This document shows, one piece after another, positions 17,601-25,428 of a stretch of 36,292 nt of DNA. The first letter of the stretch is position 1. Each line of letters begins with the position of its first letter. The notes under the pieces were generated by a model. The model had not been told where the DNA came from and searched no databases. It was given only the letters and a program-made list of their open reading frames with translations. Origin of the DNA: Bacteroidaceae bacterium (lineage in GTDB: Bacteria; Bacteroidota; Bacteroidia; Bacteroidales; Bacteroidaceae); NCBI GenBank assembly GCA_017933995.1, contig JAGBKI010000013.1, positions 1-36,292 of the forward strand, written 5' to 3'. Both the position numbers and the translations under genes were made by a program.

Positions 17601-17958
17601 TGACGCCGGTGGGCGAGGCGGCGGTGATGGCGATGGCGTCGGGGGTGACGCTAAGCCGGTAGCCCTCGTTGGGGAAGGCGGCTAGAGTGTAGTCGAACGT
17701 GCCGAGGTCGGCGTCGCTCACCAGCCGGACGCTGACCGTGACGGCTGCATCGTCGTCGGTGGTGAAGAGGGCGGCGAGCAGTTCGCAGTCCGTCGGGTCG
17801 TCAATCTTCACCGCGCGGCCCAGGGCGAACGACGTGCCGTCGGCGGTGATGCGCTGCGGTTTGGGCATCAGCACCCCCACGGCCTCGCTGGGCGACACTT
17901 GCGCCTGCGCCGCCAAAGCCACGGTGAGTAGGGCGAGAAAGATGGTAAGTTTTTTCAT
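14602..17958 (-). CDS. Secreted GH20 beta-N-acetylhexosaminidase, large multidomain form
   Basis: The 1118-residue protein has a signal peptide (MKKLTIFLALLTVALAAQAQ), a GH20b-type N-terminal domain (about 30-150) and the GH20 barrel (about 150-460): GFMHDVGRSF, FHWHLTDNQGFRFE, IPEIDMPGH and HMGADEA, where D288-E289 is the catalytic pair. GH20 enzymes release terminal GlcNAc or GalNAc from glycans such as mucin. Residues 470-670 form a beta-rich accessory domain, 680-760 a helical spacer resembling FIVAR-type repeats, and from about 770 there are ricin-like lectin segments (Y-x-T-S-N-G, D-G-T-Y-L-S). It ends with IYDLQGRPVSFPAAGVYIVG, like other exported proteins of the group. Four 7-bp repeats interrupt the reading frame just before that motif. 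It begins 44 bases after the fused lip gene. Confidence 0.92.
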   Translation of the reverse strand: MKKLTIFLALLTVALAAQAQVSPSEAVGVLMPKPQRITADGTSFALGRAVKIDDPTDCELLAALFTTDDDAAVTVSVRLVSDADLGTFDYTLAAFPNEGYRLSVTPDAIAITAASPTGVIRAAQTLRQLADATGGTAIASVEVTDYPAFKLRGFMHDVGRSFITFDELLKEIDLLARFKVNVFHWHLTDNQGFRFESKAFPALNSAANMTRFPGLYYTQAQCTELERYAASRGITVIPEIDMPGHSATFTSTMGFTMSSDQGRAVLKTLLGELATAFPLAPYIHMGADEAGTTAAFVNEMSQYIHDELGRRCIVWNPISGVSISTATLPYIDMTEMWSTSGKKIDGVPNIDCRYNYVNHFDVFADLVGIYKSNIYYAERGSAELAGAITAVWNDRKTPGQTDIIAQNNLFANALATAERGWMGGGRQYIETGGTTLPNSGEEYEEFCDWERRFLYYKDTWLADEPVPYVRQTDVRWRITDAFPNGGDAQAVFPPEESTDDLLPDAFAYNGQTYATGMATGAGIYLRHTWGTTVPSYYTNPALNHTAYAWTYVYSPEEQTAGALVEFQNYGRSENDQAPDAGQWDRKGSRLWLNGEELLPPAWGNTGRTINAEADLLNENLTAREPLQVTLRKGWNKVFLKLPYVTANGVRLNKWMFTFVLTTPDGRHALDGITYSPNQCLDDAAEQVATLISEINRYVLSVTGDAPGYYPTTSAAELLALVADVKVTLGEALSADEREAQKAQLQTAFDGFKSALATTELNQPLATTDGEEHVYVLYTPLRGSRYCTSNGAGGEAAGIAAPTQASYWTFRLRTDGTYDIVNYADGTYLSPASTYNTVLYTRASQPTAGWSLAPADELGYFIITSTLNSCQLNQTNLSSSAASGGYKVYNWGNGTNTSDTGCKYRIEEVPYEELHPVIPGLPADGGWYHLVNVQQDGTTYPLFVSDGTLAAANADTDPATLGDAAIFRCDSLAGGKYNFVARTDGSYLIWRGGSSGGYNSNKGLLATYNATYCDWQLTSADATLAETFYMAAKRSNGTTDGTLVLLRAGTFDAYSNTLGLAANYSNLFRFVPADVTAVSGSKWSMVNGQSSMIYDLQGRPVSFPAAGVYIVGGRKFLLP
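14687..14714. repeat. Short tandem repeat inside the GH20 gene (ATTGACC type)
   Basis: Three exact ATTGACC units (14694-14714) preceded by ATTGAAG. They encode the SMVNGQ-type stretch between the lectin part and the YDLQGRPV ending. Confidence 0.8.
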
Positions 17959-18002
17959 ATATGCTGTTATTTTGGTAGGTATAGCGTTTGCGTGTAGCGC
18001 TT

Positions 18003-19829
18003 TTAGCCCAATGCCTGCTCGGCGTGGTAGGAGGAGCGGACGAGGGGGCCGCTCTCGACGTGGGTGAAGCCTTGGGCGAGGGCGTAGTCCTTATATTCGG
18101 CGAAGCGGTCGGGGTGGATGTATTCGGCGACGGGGAGGTGGCGCGAGGTGGGCTGTAGGTACTGGCCGATGGTCAGGAGGGTGCAGCCGGTGTGGCGGAT
18201 GTCGCGGATGAGTTCCTGGACTTCATCGGGCGTCTCGCCGAGGCCCACCATAAAGCCGGTCTTGACGGGGAAGCCCGCCGCTGCGGCGTGGGTGAGCACT
18301 TGCAGGCTGCGTTCGTAGCGCGCCGCGCTGCGCACGGCGGGGGTGAGGCGGCGGGTGGTTTCGACGTTGTGGCCGAAGACGTCGGGACGGGCGGCGAGCA
18401 CGGTGTCGAGCAGGTCGGTGCGCCCCTGGAAGTCGGGCGTGAGTACCTCGATGCGCACGCCGGGGCAGGTGCGGCGTATGGCTTCGATGGTGGCTGCCCA
18501 GTGTGCGGCGCCGCCGTCGGGCAGGTCGTCGCGGTCAACAGAGGTGATGACGGCGTAGCGCAGCCCCATCTTTTGCACGCTGTCGGCCACGCGCTGTGGC
18601 TCGCCGGGATCGAGGGGCAGGGGGCGCCCTGTGCGCGTGTTGCAGAAACGGCAACTGCGGGTGCAGGTGTCGCCGCCAATCATCAGGGTGGCCGTGCCGC
18701 GCCGCCAGCAGTCGCCCCGGTTGGGACAGAGGCCGCTCTCGCAGATGGTGTGCAGCCCGGCGCTGCGTATAGCCTCGCCGGTGTCGGCGTAGCGGTCGCG
18801 CGCGCTGATGTCGATGCGCAGCCACTCGGGCTTGGGCGTGTGGGCAGGGCGGGGGAAGAGCAGGCGGGTGAGTTCGCGGGCGGTGAGGCCGCGCACGACG
18901 GCGGGCAGGTCGATGCCGTCGAGCACGGCGCGCACGTTGCGCTTGTTCCAGGCTGTGCCGCGCAGGGGGCGCAGCACGGCGCCGTCAATGTCGCCCAGCA
19001 GGAAGTAGTCGCCCATCAGGTTGATGTTGCGTATGCGCTCGTTCTTCACCTCGACGTAAGCCTCGACGTGGCCTACGCCCTCGATGCGCCCGCGCCGCTC
19101 GACGGTGTACTTGGGGTTGTGGCCGTAAACGAAGTCATCGGAGGCCAGCGTCTTCTCAATCTCTGCCACGCGGGCGAGGTCGTCGGCGGTGAGGGTGCGC
19201 GCCTGGTCGCCGCAGACGTAGCGGCGCGCGCGGTCGATGAAGTCGGGTATGGAGAGGCCGGTGTAGGGGCCTGCGTTGCCCACACGCTGGCGGACGGAGG
19301 CGACGCCCTTGCTGGCCAGTTTCTCGGCGGGCGGCGTGAGGGTGCGCTCCAGCGTGGCGAGGTCGGTGGCGTAGAGCAGGGAGTTGTGCATCACGCAGCG
19401 GTCGCCCATGCGGTAGAAGGCGGCTCCGGCCACTTTGTGCCCGTCGATGAGGATGTCGTTGCGCCCGGAGAGTGTGGCGTCGGCCCCGGCGTGGCGCAGG
19501 ATGTCGGCTGTGAGGCCCATATAGCGCGTGAAGGCGGTGGCCGCGTCGGTGTCGGAGTGTATGTAACTGAACTGTAGGCAGCCGTCGTCGGCGTAGATGC
19601 ACCCGCCGCCGCTCTTGCGGCGGAAGATGCGCACGTCGTGGCTGCGGCAGTAGTCCACGTCGACCTCGCCGCGCACCAGCTGGTTGCGCCCCAGCATCAC
19701 GGTGGGCGGCACCTGCCAGATGAAGAAATAGTCGTCGTCGCGGAAGTTGGCGGCGACGTATTCCTCGACGGCGAAGAAGAACGGCAGGTCGCGGCGCGTG
19801 GTGGCGGGGGGGAGGAGGAGGTAGTTCAT
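18003..19829 (-). CDS. Fused lipoate-protein ligase and lipoyl synthase
   Basis: One uninterrupted 608-residue frame holds two enzymes of lipoate metabolism. Residues 1-325 are a lipoate-protein ligase A: RRKSGGG at 70-76 and K132 in GHKVAGAA, the lysine that binds lipoyl-AMP. Residues 330-608 are the radical-SAM lipoyl synthase, which adds two sulfurs to octanoyl groups: auxiliary cluster cysteines C363, C368 and C374 in CESGLCPNRGDC, radical-SAM cysteines C389, C393 and C396 in CTRSCRFC, and RSSYHA at 598-603, whose serine ligates the auxiliary cluster. A fusion would let attachment and sulfur insertion happen on one protein, for pyruvate and 2-oxoacid dehydrogenases or the glycine cleavage system. 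The normal motif has E after CE, here S. It lies 75 bases after relA and 44 before the GH20 gene. Confidence 0.9.
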   Translation of the reverse strand: MNYLLLPPATTRRDLPFFFAVEEYVAANFRDDDYFFIWQVPPTVMLGRNQLVRGEVDVDYCRSHDVRIFRRKSGGGCIYADDGCLQFSYIHSDTDAATAFTRYMGLTADILRHAGADATLSGRNDILIDGHKVAGAAFYRMGDRCVMHNSLLYATDLATLERTLTPPAEKLASKGVASVRQRVGNAGPYTGLSIPDFIDRARRYVCGDQARTLTADDLARVAEIEKTLASDDFVYGHNPKYTVERRGRIEGVGHVEAYVEVKNERIRNINLMGDYFLLGDIDGAVLRPLRGTAWNKRNVRAVLDGIDLPAVVRGLTARELTRLLFPRPAHTPKPEWLRIDISARDRYADTGEAIRSAGLHTICESGLCPNRGDCWRRGTATLMIGGDTCTRSCRFCNTRTGRPLPLDPGEPQRVADSVQKMGLRYAVITSVDRDDLPDGGAAHWAATIEAIRRTCPGVRIEVLTPDFQGRTDLLDTVLAARPDVFGHNVETTRRLTPAVRSAARYERSLQVLTHAAAAGFPVKTGFMVGLGETPDEVQELIRDIRHTGCTLLTIGQYLQPTSRHLPVAEYIHPDRFAEYKDYALAQGFTHVESGPLVRSSYHAEQALG

Positions 19830-19833
19830 ACGT

Positions 19834-19921
19834 TAAACAATAGACAATAAACATTGTGCAATAGACAATAAACAATAAGAAACATCTGTGGTGCTGCCCA
19901 ATGTTTATTGTCTATTGTTTA
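19834..19921. repeat. Inverted copy pair of a short ACAATAGACAATAA repeat
   Basis: 22-base arms 19834-19855 and 19900-19921 are perfect complements; the loop holds another partial copy (about 19858-19878). The array fills the gap between relA and the lip gene, and the last residues of RelA (TINNRQ) are encoded by it. Confidence 0.85.
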
Positions 19922-22205
19922 TTGTTAATTGTACAAGGCGGTGTGCGTCGGTGACGTTTTCGACGGCGCGGAGGCGTTTGCAGATGTCGGCGATGTCGCT
20001 GCGGTGGCCGACGCTGATGTCGATGTCGCCCTGGAAGACGCCGTCGGCTGTGTCGAGCGTGATGCGGTGTATGGGGTACTGCTCCATGCCTTTGAGCACG
20101 TCGGCTATGGCATAGAGTACGCCTTTGTCGTCGATGCCGGTGATGTGGATGGTGGTGCGGAAGGGGTGCTGGCGGTGGAGGTCCCACGTGGCGGCGAGGA
20201 TGCCCTTGCCGTGCTGCGCCTTGAGTTGTGTGGCCACTTCGCAGGCGCGGTGGTGGAGTTCGACGGTGTCGGCGCCGGGGGCGAGGTAGCCCACTATATT
20301 GTCGCCGGGTATGGGGTGGCAGCAGTCGGCCACGGTGCAGTGTTCGAGGGCGTCGTCGGTGACGGTGAAGACGGCCTTGGGGTTGATGGCCTTGATGAAG
20401 TCGGACGCCTCGGCGGGCGCGGCGTCGTTCACCTTGGCGTGGATGAAAGGCACGAAGCGCTTCCAGCCCTTGTGGTGGCGTCGGCCACGGAGGTAGTAGG
20501 CGGCCTCGTCGTCGAGGGTGGTCTCACCACGGGCGATGCCCAGGTAGAGTTCGGCGGGCGTGTGGAAGCCGTAGTAGGTGAGCAGGCGTGTGACGCGCGA
20601 GGTCGTGACCTGCTGGCCCTTTCCTTCGAGCCACTGGCGCAGCTGGCGCTCGCCCTGGCGTGCCAGTTCGCGGTTCTGGCGGCGCAGGATGGCCTGCAAC
20701 TTGGTGCGCGCCTTGGCGGTGGTGGCGCAGGCCAGCCAGTCGGACTCGACGTGTTGCGAGGCACTGGTCATCACCTCCACCTGGTCGCCGCTTTTGAGGA
20801 CGTGGCCGCGCGATACGAGTTTGTGGTTGATTTTTGCGCCGAAGCAGTGGGTGCCGAGCGTGGTGTGGATGCTGAAGGCGAAGTCGAGCACGGTGCTGCC
20901 AGCGGGCATGGTGCGCAGTTCGCCCTTGGGCGTGAACACCATAATTTCGCGTGCGTAGAGGTTGAGTTTGAAGGAGTCGAGGAAGTCGAGCGTGTCGGGC
21001 TGTGGGTCGTCGAGGATTTCCTTGATGGAGTTGATCCAGCGTTCCAGTTCGCTGTCGTCGAAGGCGCCTATGGCTTCCTTGTACTTCCAGTGGGCGGCGA
21101 GGCCGCGCTCGGCGATGTCGTCCATGCGCTCGGAGCGTATCTGCACCTCGACCCAGCGGCCCTTGTCGTCGCCCTTCTTCATGTAGGTCTGGTGTATGGC
21201 CTGGTATCCGTTCGACTTGGGGTTGTTCACCCAGTCGCGCTCGCGGTTGGGGTGGTGGGTGTAGTTGGCGTTGATGACACCGTAGATGAAGTATATCTCC
21301 TCCTTCTCGCGCTCCAATTCCTTGGGGCGGAAGACGACGCGGACGGCCAGGAGGTCGTACACCTGGTCGAAGTCGATGTGCTGGCGGCGCATCTTCTTCC
21401 ACACGGAATAGGGACTCTTGATGCGCGAGGTGATGGTGAAGTGGTAGCCCAGGCGTGTGAGCGAGCGGCTGATGGGTTCGGTGAAGTCCTGGAACGTGCG
21501 GTCGATTTCGCCCCGTGCGGCCTCGATTTTGCGGGATATGTCGGCGTACTCGTCGGGGTGCTCGTACTTGAAGCAGAGGTTTTCGAGTTCGGTCTTTATC
21601 TTGTTGAGGCCGAGGCGGTCGGCGATGGGCGCGTAGATGTACATCGTCTCACCGGCGATTTTGTACTGCTTGGCGGGCGGCATCGAGGCGAGGGTGCGCA
21701 TGTTGTGCACACGGTCGGAGAGTTTGATGAGGATGACGCGCACGTCGTCGCTCATCGTGACGAGGAGTTTCTTGAACGTCTCGGCCTGCGCTGAGCCTCC
21801 GTCGGCGAAGACGCCTCCGCTAATTTTGGTGACGCCCTCGACGATGTTGGCCACCTTGACGCCGAAGAGGTTGGCGATGTCCTCGTAGGTGTAGTCCGTG
21901 TCCTCGACAACGTCGTGGAGCAGGGCGGCGCAGATGCTGGTGCTGCCGAGGCCGATTTCCTCGCAGGCCACTTGTGCGACGGCTATGGGATGGAGGATGT
22001 AGGGCTCGCCGCTTTTGCGCGTGACGCCTTTGTGCGCCTGCTTGGCAAAGTTGAATGCTTTGGTGATGATGTCGGTCTTGCGGCGGTGGGAGGAGGCGAG
22101 GTAGGTGTCGAGCAGGTGCTGGAAGGCGGCCTGTATCATATCCTCGTTGCGTGCTTCCTTTTCAGCGGGGGAGAGGTCGGGGACGGGAGGTATCGTGTCG
22201 TTCAT
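19905..22205 (-). CDS. Bifunctional (p)ppGpp synthetase/hydrolase, RelA/SpoT family
   Basis: The 766-residue protein makes and degrades the stringent-response alarmone. In order it has the HD hydrolase domain (HKGVTRKSGEPYI, LHPIAVAQVACEEIG, then AALLHDVVEDTDYT with H97-D98 and E101-D102), the synthetase domain (RIKSPYSVWKKMRR, VYDLLAVRVVF, YQAIHQTYM), a TGS domain (FTPKGELRTMPAGSTVLDFA), a helical part with zinc-finger-like residues (DCCHPIPGDNIVGYLAPG) and a C-terminal ACT domain. The intact HD motif suggests both activities, as in Rel of other bacteria. The ATG at 22205 is well placed. A terminator separates it from mltD upstream. Its last codons come from a short repeat. Confidence 0.95.
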   Translation of the reverse strand: MNDTIPPVPDLSPAEKEARNEDMIQAAFQHLLDTYLASSHRRKTDIITKAFNFAKQAHKGVTRKSGEPYILHPIAVAQVACEEIGLGSTSICAALLHDVVEDTDYTYEDIANLFGVKVANIVEGVTKISGGVFADGGSAQAETFKKLLVTMSDDVRVILIKLSDRVHNMRTLASMPPAKQYKIAGETMYIYAPIADRLGLNKIKTELENLCFKYEHPDEYADISRKIEAARGEIDRTFQDFTEPISRSLTRLGYHFTITSRIKSPYSVWKKMRRQHIDFDQVYDLLAVRVVFRPKELEREKEEIYFIYGVINANYTHHPNRERDWVNNPKSNGYQAIHQTYMKKGDDKGRWVEVQIRSERMDDIAERGLAAHWKYKEAIGAFDDSELERWINSIKEILDDPQPDTLDFLDSFKLNLYAREIMVFTPKGELRTMPAGSTVLDFAFSIHTTLGTHCFGAKINHKLVSRGHVLKSGDQVEVMTSASQHVESDWLACATTAKARTKLQAILRRQNRELARQGERQLRQWLEGKGQQVTTSRVTRLLTYYGFHTPAELYLGIARGETTLDDEAAYYLRGRRHHKGWKRFVPFIHAKVNDAAPAEASDFIKAINPKAVFTVTDDALEHCTVADCCHPIPGDNIVGYLAPGADTVELHHRACEVATQLKAQHGKGILAATWDLHRQHPFRTTIHITGIDDKGVLYAIADVLKGMEQYPIHRITLDTADGVFQGDIDISVGHRSDIADICKRLRAVENVTDAHRLVQLTINNRQ

Positions 22206-22267
22206 GGCAATAGAGGATCTTGTGGTTAGCGTGCGGTTTGCAGTGGGGGCGTGTCGTCCTCGAATGT

Positions 22268-22337
22268 AAAAAAAGGGAAGTTCTTAGGTCTTGGCAGCGG
22301 GTGCGACGCGGTCGGGTTTGCCCCAAGACCTAAGAAC
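22268..22337 (-). terminator. Intrinsic terminator of mltD
   Basis: A perfect 15-bp stem (22280-22294 with 22323-22337) with a long loop is followed on the minus strand by five bases and then seven U (plus-strand A-run 22268-22274). It lies 24 bases after the mltD stop. Confidence 0.7.
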
Positions 22338-22360
22338 CGATGAGGGGGTGGGGGGCGGGA

Positions 22361-24631
22361 TCACTTTTTGCTGGATCCGGCTTTCCCTGATTTGGCTTGG
22401 GCTGGGCGGGCTGGGGTTGTGGCCTGCTTGCCACGCGTGCCGCTACTTGCCGACTGGGTCTGCTGCTTGCCGCCTTTGCTTCCTGCTGCACTGTTCCCAG
22501 CCGAAGTTTGCTTGCCTTTGCTTCCAGCGGAACTGGCGGCTTGCTGTTGTTGCTTGCCTTTGCTTCCGGTGGAACCGGTGGCTTGCTGCTGTTGCTTGCC
22601 TTTGCCTCCGGCGGAACCGGTGGCTTGCTGCTGTTGCTTGCTTTTGCCTCCGGCGGAACCAGTGGCTTGCTGCTGTTGCTTGCCTTTGCTGCCAGCGGAA
22701 CTGGTGGCTTGCTGTTGTTGCTTGCCTTTGCTGCCTGCCGAAGCGCTACCTGCTGAAGTTTGCTTGCCTTTGCTTCCTGCGGTGCCAGTGGATTGCTGCT
22801 GGCGGTTGCGCTGGGTGGTGCTGTTGCTGCTTTGCGTTTGCTGTTTACCTTGCCCAGCGGTTTGCTGCTTACCTTTTGCACCGCTTGTCCCAGTGGTTTG
22901 CTGCTTGCCTTTTGCACCGCTTGTCCCAGTGGTTTGTTGCTTGCCTTGTGCAGCGGTTTGCTGCTGGCGGTTGCGCTGCGTGGTACCGGCGTTTCCGCTT
23001 TGTGTGGCCTGTTGCTTGCTGCCCGTGTTGGCCTGCTGGCGGTTGCGTTGCGTGCCGGCACCCTGTGTAGCGGCGGGAGTCTGGGCCTGCGCGGGCGTCT
23101 TTGTCGTTGTCTGCTGGCGCGTGCGCTGGCGGTTGGTGTTGCTACCCGTACTGTTGCTGCGCTGCGCGGGGGTGTTGCTGGCGGGTGCAGATGTGGTGGA
23201 AGTGGGTGCAGCGGCGCGTGCGGTGGTTGGTGTGCTGACGGGAGCGGCTGCGCGTTGCGTTGTGGTCTTGACGGGTTGCAGTTCGCCCTCTATGCTCTCG
23301 CCCAGACTAATGGTGGTGCTGCCTTGCTGGTCGTCGTTGCCGTTTTCGGTGGGTGTGTCGGCCACTTCGACCTCAATGACTTCGCCTGCAATCGCACTGC
23401 GTTGCGTCTGTGTCTGCACAGCGGGTTGTGCGGGGGGCACCACGGCCTCTGTGTTGGCTATGCTGGGCATTGCGCTGGCTGCCATAGCGGGTTCGCCGGG
23501 CGATGCGGGTTGCTGGGTACGGGTCGGGGTGCGCGGGTTGCGTTCGCCGCGCACGCTGACTTCGGCGCGGCGCGCCAGGAGTTCGCTGGCGCGGTAGCGG
23601 TACACGTCATCGCCGTAGTCGAGGAAGGCGTGGAGTTTATCATCGGGCATTCGCAAAATGCAGGGCTGCGACTTGCCGGGTATGCGGTCAGTGCGGTACT
23701 GCGGGTTGAGCGACTTGAGCAAGTCCATGTCGATGCCCACCACGTCGGAAATCTGTCGGAGCGAAATGTCGCGGTTTATAATTATGGTGTCGGTGTCAAT
23801 GGGAAAGCGCGCGCGCATAGGACAAATGCCGTGCTCGCAGTAGTAGGTCATCGCGTAGGTGGCTGCGATGAAGGCTGGCACATAGCCGCGCGTCTCTTTG
23901 GGCAGGTAGGGGTAAATCTGCCAATAGTCGCGCGCCCCGGCGCGGTGTATGGCGCGGTTCACGTTGCCTGGGCCGCAGTTGTAAGCGGCGAGGACGAGCG
24001 CCCAGTCATTATATATACGGTATAAGTCGCGCAGGAGTCGTGCGGCGGCCTCTGAGCCTTTCACGGGGTCGCACCGCTCGTCGATGACGCTGTTCACTTT
24101 GAGGCCGTACTGCTTGGCCGTGCCGACCATGAACTGCCACAGTCCGCCTGCACCTGCTGGGCTGACGGCTTTGGGCTTGAGCGCGCTTTCGATGACGGGC
24201 AGGTACTTCAGTTCGAGGGGCAGGCCGTAGCGTTCGAGTTCGGCCTCGAAGATTGGGAAGTAGAAGTTGCCCGCGCCGAGCATCACACTGACGCTTTTGC
24301 GCAGCCGCTTGGTGTAGCGGTCAATGTACTGGCGGACGATGTGGTTGTAGGGCAGTTCGATCACTGCGGGTATGCGTTGCAAGCGGTCGATGTATACGCT
24401 GTCGGGGAAAGTGGGGTCGATGTCCGTGCCATGGCAATCGTCGTCCACATAGAGGTAGGTCTTCACCTTCCAGTCGTTGAGCAGCGAATCGTAGCGGATG
24501 GTCATGCCCTGCGTCTCGTCGAACTCCACGCTGGTGCCCAGGCTGCGGTCGATGGTGACGACTTCCTGCGCGCTGACGGTTGTGGCAGAAGCGAGTAATA
24601 GGGTTGCAAAAAGAGTTTTGATACGGTTCAT
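22361..24631 (-). CDS. MltD-type lytic transglycosylase with long Q/K-rich repetitive tail
   Basis: Residues 1-21 are a signal peptide (MNRIKTLFATLLLASATTVS). Residues 90-270 are a lysozyme-like SLT domain that cuts peptidoglycan between MurNAc and GlcNAc: E148 in PVIESALKPKAVSPAGAGGL is the catalytic acid and AYNCGPGNVNRA is at 216-227. A LysM-like segment follows (about 290-340). The last 380 residues are low complexity: Pro/Thr/Ala-rich, then T-Q-R-N-R-Q-Q and G-S-K-G-K-Q-Q-Q-Q-A-T repeats, almost without acidic or hydrophobic residues. Five 14-residue units are encoded by 42-bp DNA repeats at 22539-22748. Typical MltD proteins end in LysM repeats, so this basic tail is unusual. It follows the DUF5683 gene by 49 bases, at the end of the parA-parB run. 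Confidence 0.9.
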   Translation of the reverse strand: MNRIKTLFATLLLASATTVSAQEVVTIDRSLGTSVEFDETQGMTIRYDSLLNDWKVKTYLYVDDDCHGTDIDPTFPDSVYIDRLQRIPAVIELPYNHIVRQYIDRYTKRLRKSVSVMLGAGNFYFPIFEAELERYGLPLELKYLPVIESALKPKAVSPAGAGGLWQFMVGTAKQYGLKVNSVIDERCDPVKGSEAAARLLRDLYRIYNDWALVLAAYNCGPGNVNRAIHRAGARDYWQIYPYLPKETRGYVPAFIAATYAMTYYCEHGICPMRARFPIDTDTIIINRDISLRQISDVVGIDMDLLKSLNPQYRTDRIPGKSQPCILRMPDDKLHAFLDYGDDVYRYRASELLARRAEVSVRGERNPRTPTRTQQPASPGEPAMAASAMPSIANTEAVVPPAQPAVQTQTQRSAIAGEVIEVEVADTPTENGNDDQQGSTTISLGESIEGELQPVKTTTQRAAAPVSTPTTARAAAPTSTTSAPASNTPAQRSNSTGSNTNRQRTRQQTTTKTPAQAQTPAATQGAGTQRNRQQANTGSKQQATQSGNAGTTQRNRQQQTAAQGKQQTTGTSGAKGKQQTTGTSGAKGKQQTAGQGKQQTQSSNSTTQRNRQQQSTGTAGSKGKQTSAGSASAGSKGKQQQQATSSAGSKGKQQQQATGSAGGKSKQQQQATGSAGGKGKQQQQATGSTGSKGKQQQQAASSAGSKGKQTSAGNSAAGSKGGKQQTQSASSGTRGKQATTPARPAQAKSGKAGSSKK
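22539..22748. repeat. Five 42-bp tandem repeats in the mltD tail
   Basis: GCTTGCTG recurs at 22539, 22581, 22623, 22665 and 22707, an exact 42-base spacing with few mismatches between units. Each unit encodes 14 residues around KGKQQQQAT. Confidence 0.9.
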
Positions 24632-24680
24632 TGGAGTTGTTGAGGGTTGTCGTTGCGGCGGGTGCGAGTGTGCCGACGGT

Positions 24681-25415
24681 TTAGAAGTTCAGCCCGATGC
24701 CGATGCCGTAGCTGCTGGAGCGGCGCGCCGACACGCGGGTGTCGATTACGGCGGGTTCGATTTTGAGGCTCAGGTCGGGCGATATGTCGAAGTGCGATAG
24801 CTGGGCGTCTACGTAGGCGTCGATGACGCTGATGAGGTACACGCCGACGAAGGCGAACGCGCTCAGGTCGCGATAGCGGCGGTAGCGGTCTTTCCTGTTC
24901 TTGAATATGGTTTTGAAACGTTCCTCCTTGCCGGTGATGTCGTAGCGCGGGGGCAACATGTCAAGGTAACTGGCCGTGTTGGGGTCGTCGTCCATGATGT
25001 CGAGGTAGGCTTGTGAATAGTCGTGGTACATCTGCTGGTTCCACAACAAGGCGTAAGTGCAGCCCAAAAAGCCTCCGTAGATGATGGGCAGCTTCCAATA
25101 CTTGCGGTTGTAGATTTGTCCTGCGCCGGGAAACACCAGCGCGAGCCACAGGGCGCGTGCCGGTTTGGGCTTGAACCGTGCGAGGCGCAGGTTGCGCAGT
25201 TCGCGACGGGTCAGCGTGAACGTGTCGCTCTGCACGATGCGATTGGCCTCGCCCAACATCGAGTCGAGCCGTTGCTCCAGCACGTCGGCCTCGTCGTCGG
25301 AGAGCGGCACGACGGGCAGCAACGTGTCCGCCGCTTCCGTGGGAAGGGCGGCAGCGCGCAGCGGCGCGACGATGAGAGCCATTATGGCCAGCAGGAACGG
25401 CAGGAGGCGGCGCAT
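24681..25415 (-). CDS. DUF5683 family membrane-associated protein
   Basis: A 244-residue protein with an N-terminal signal or anchor (MRRLLPFLLAIMALIVAPLR), then a Glu/Asp-rich helix, then the DUF5683 core: ALWLALVFPGAGQIYNRKYW followed by KLPIIYGGFLGCTYAL, which together make a hydrophobic hairpin, and YRRYRDLSAFAFVGVYLISVID, a second hydrophobic segment, ending in a beta-rich tail GIGIGLNF. The family is known from Bacteroidota only by name; its function is not known. The gene sits 13 bases after parB and 49 before mltD, an order I know from other Bacteroidales genomes, so co-transcription is likely. Confidence 0.85.
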   Translation of the reverse strand: MRRLLPFLLAIMALIVAPLRAAALPTEAADTLLPVVPLSDDEADVLEQRLDSMLGEANRIVQSDTFTLTRRELRNLRLARFKPKPARALWLALVFPGAGQIYNRKYWKLPIIYGGFLGCTYALLWNQQMYHDYSQAYLDIMDDDPNTASYLDMLPPRYDITGKEERFKTIFKNRKDRYRRYRDLSAFAFVGVYLISVIDAYVDAQLSHFDISPDLSLKIEPAVIDTRVSARRSSSYGIGIGLNF

Positions 25416-25428
25416 AGGCGGGGCGGGG

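Noticed and set aside
19929-21794. Plus-strand frame of 621 codons opposite relA, and similar frames opposite the lip and GH20 genes (18192-19577, 15643-16809, 33717-35489)
   Set aside because: They are shadows of strong genes on the other strand; they lack any motif and have the skewed composition of antisense GC-rich codons.
22539-22748. Possible CRISPR-like array (42-bp repeats)
   Set aside because: The units are contiguous without unique spacers and lie in frame within a coding sequence.
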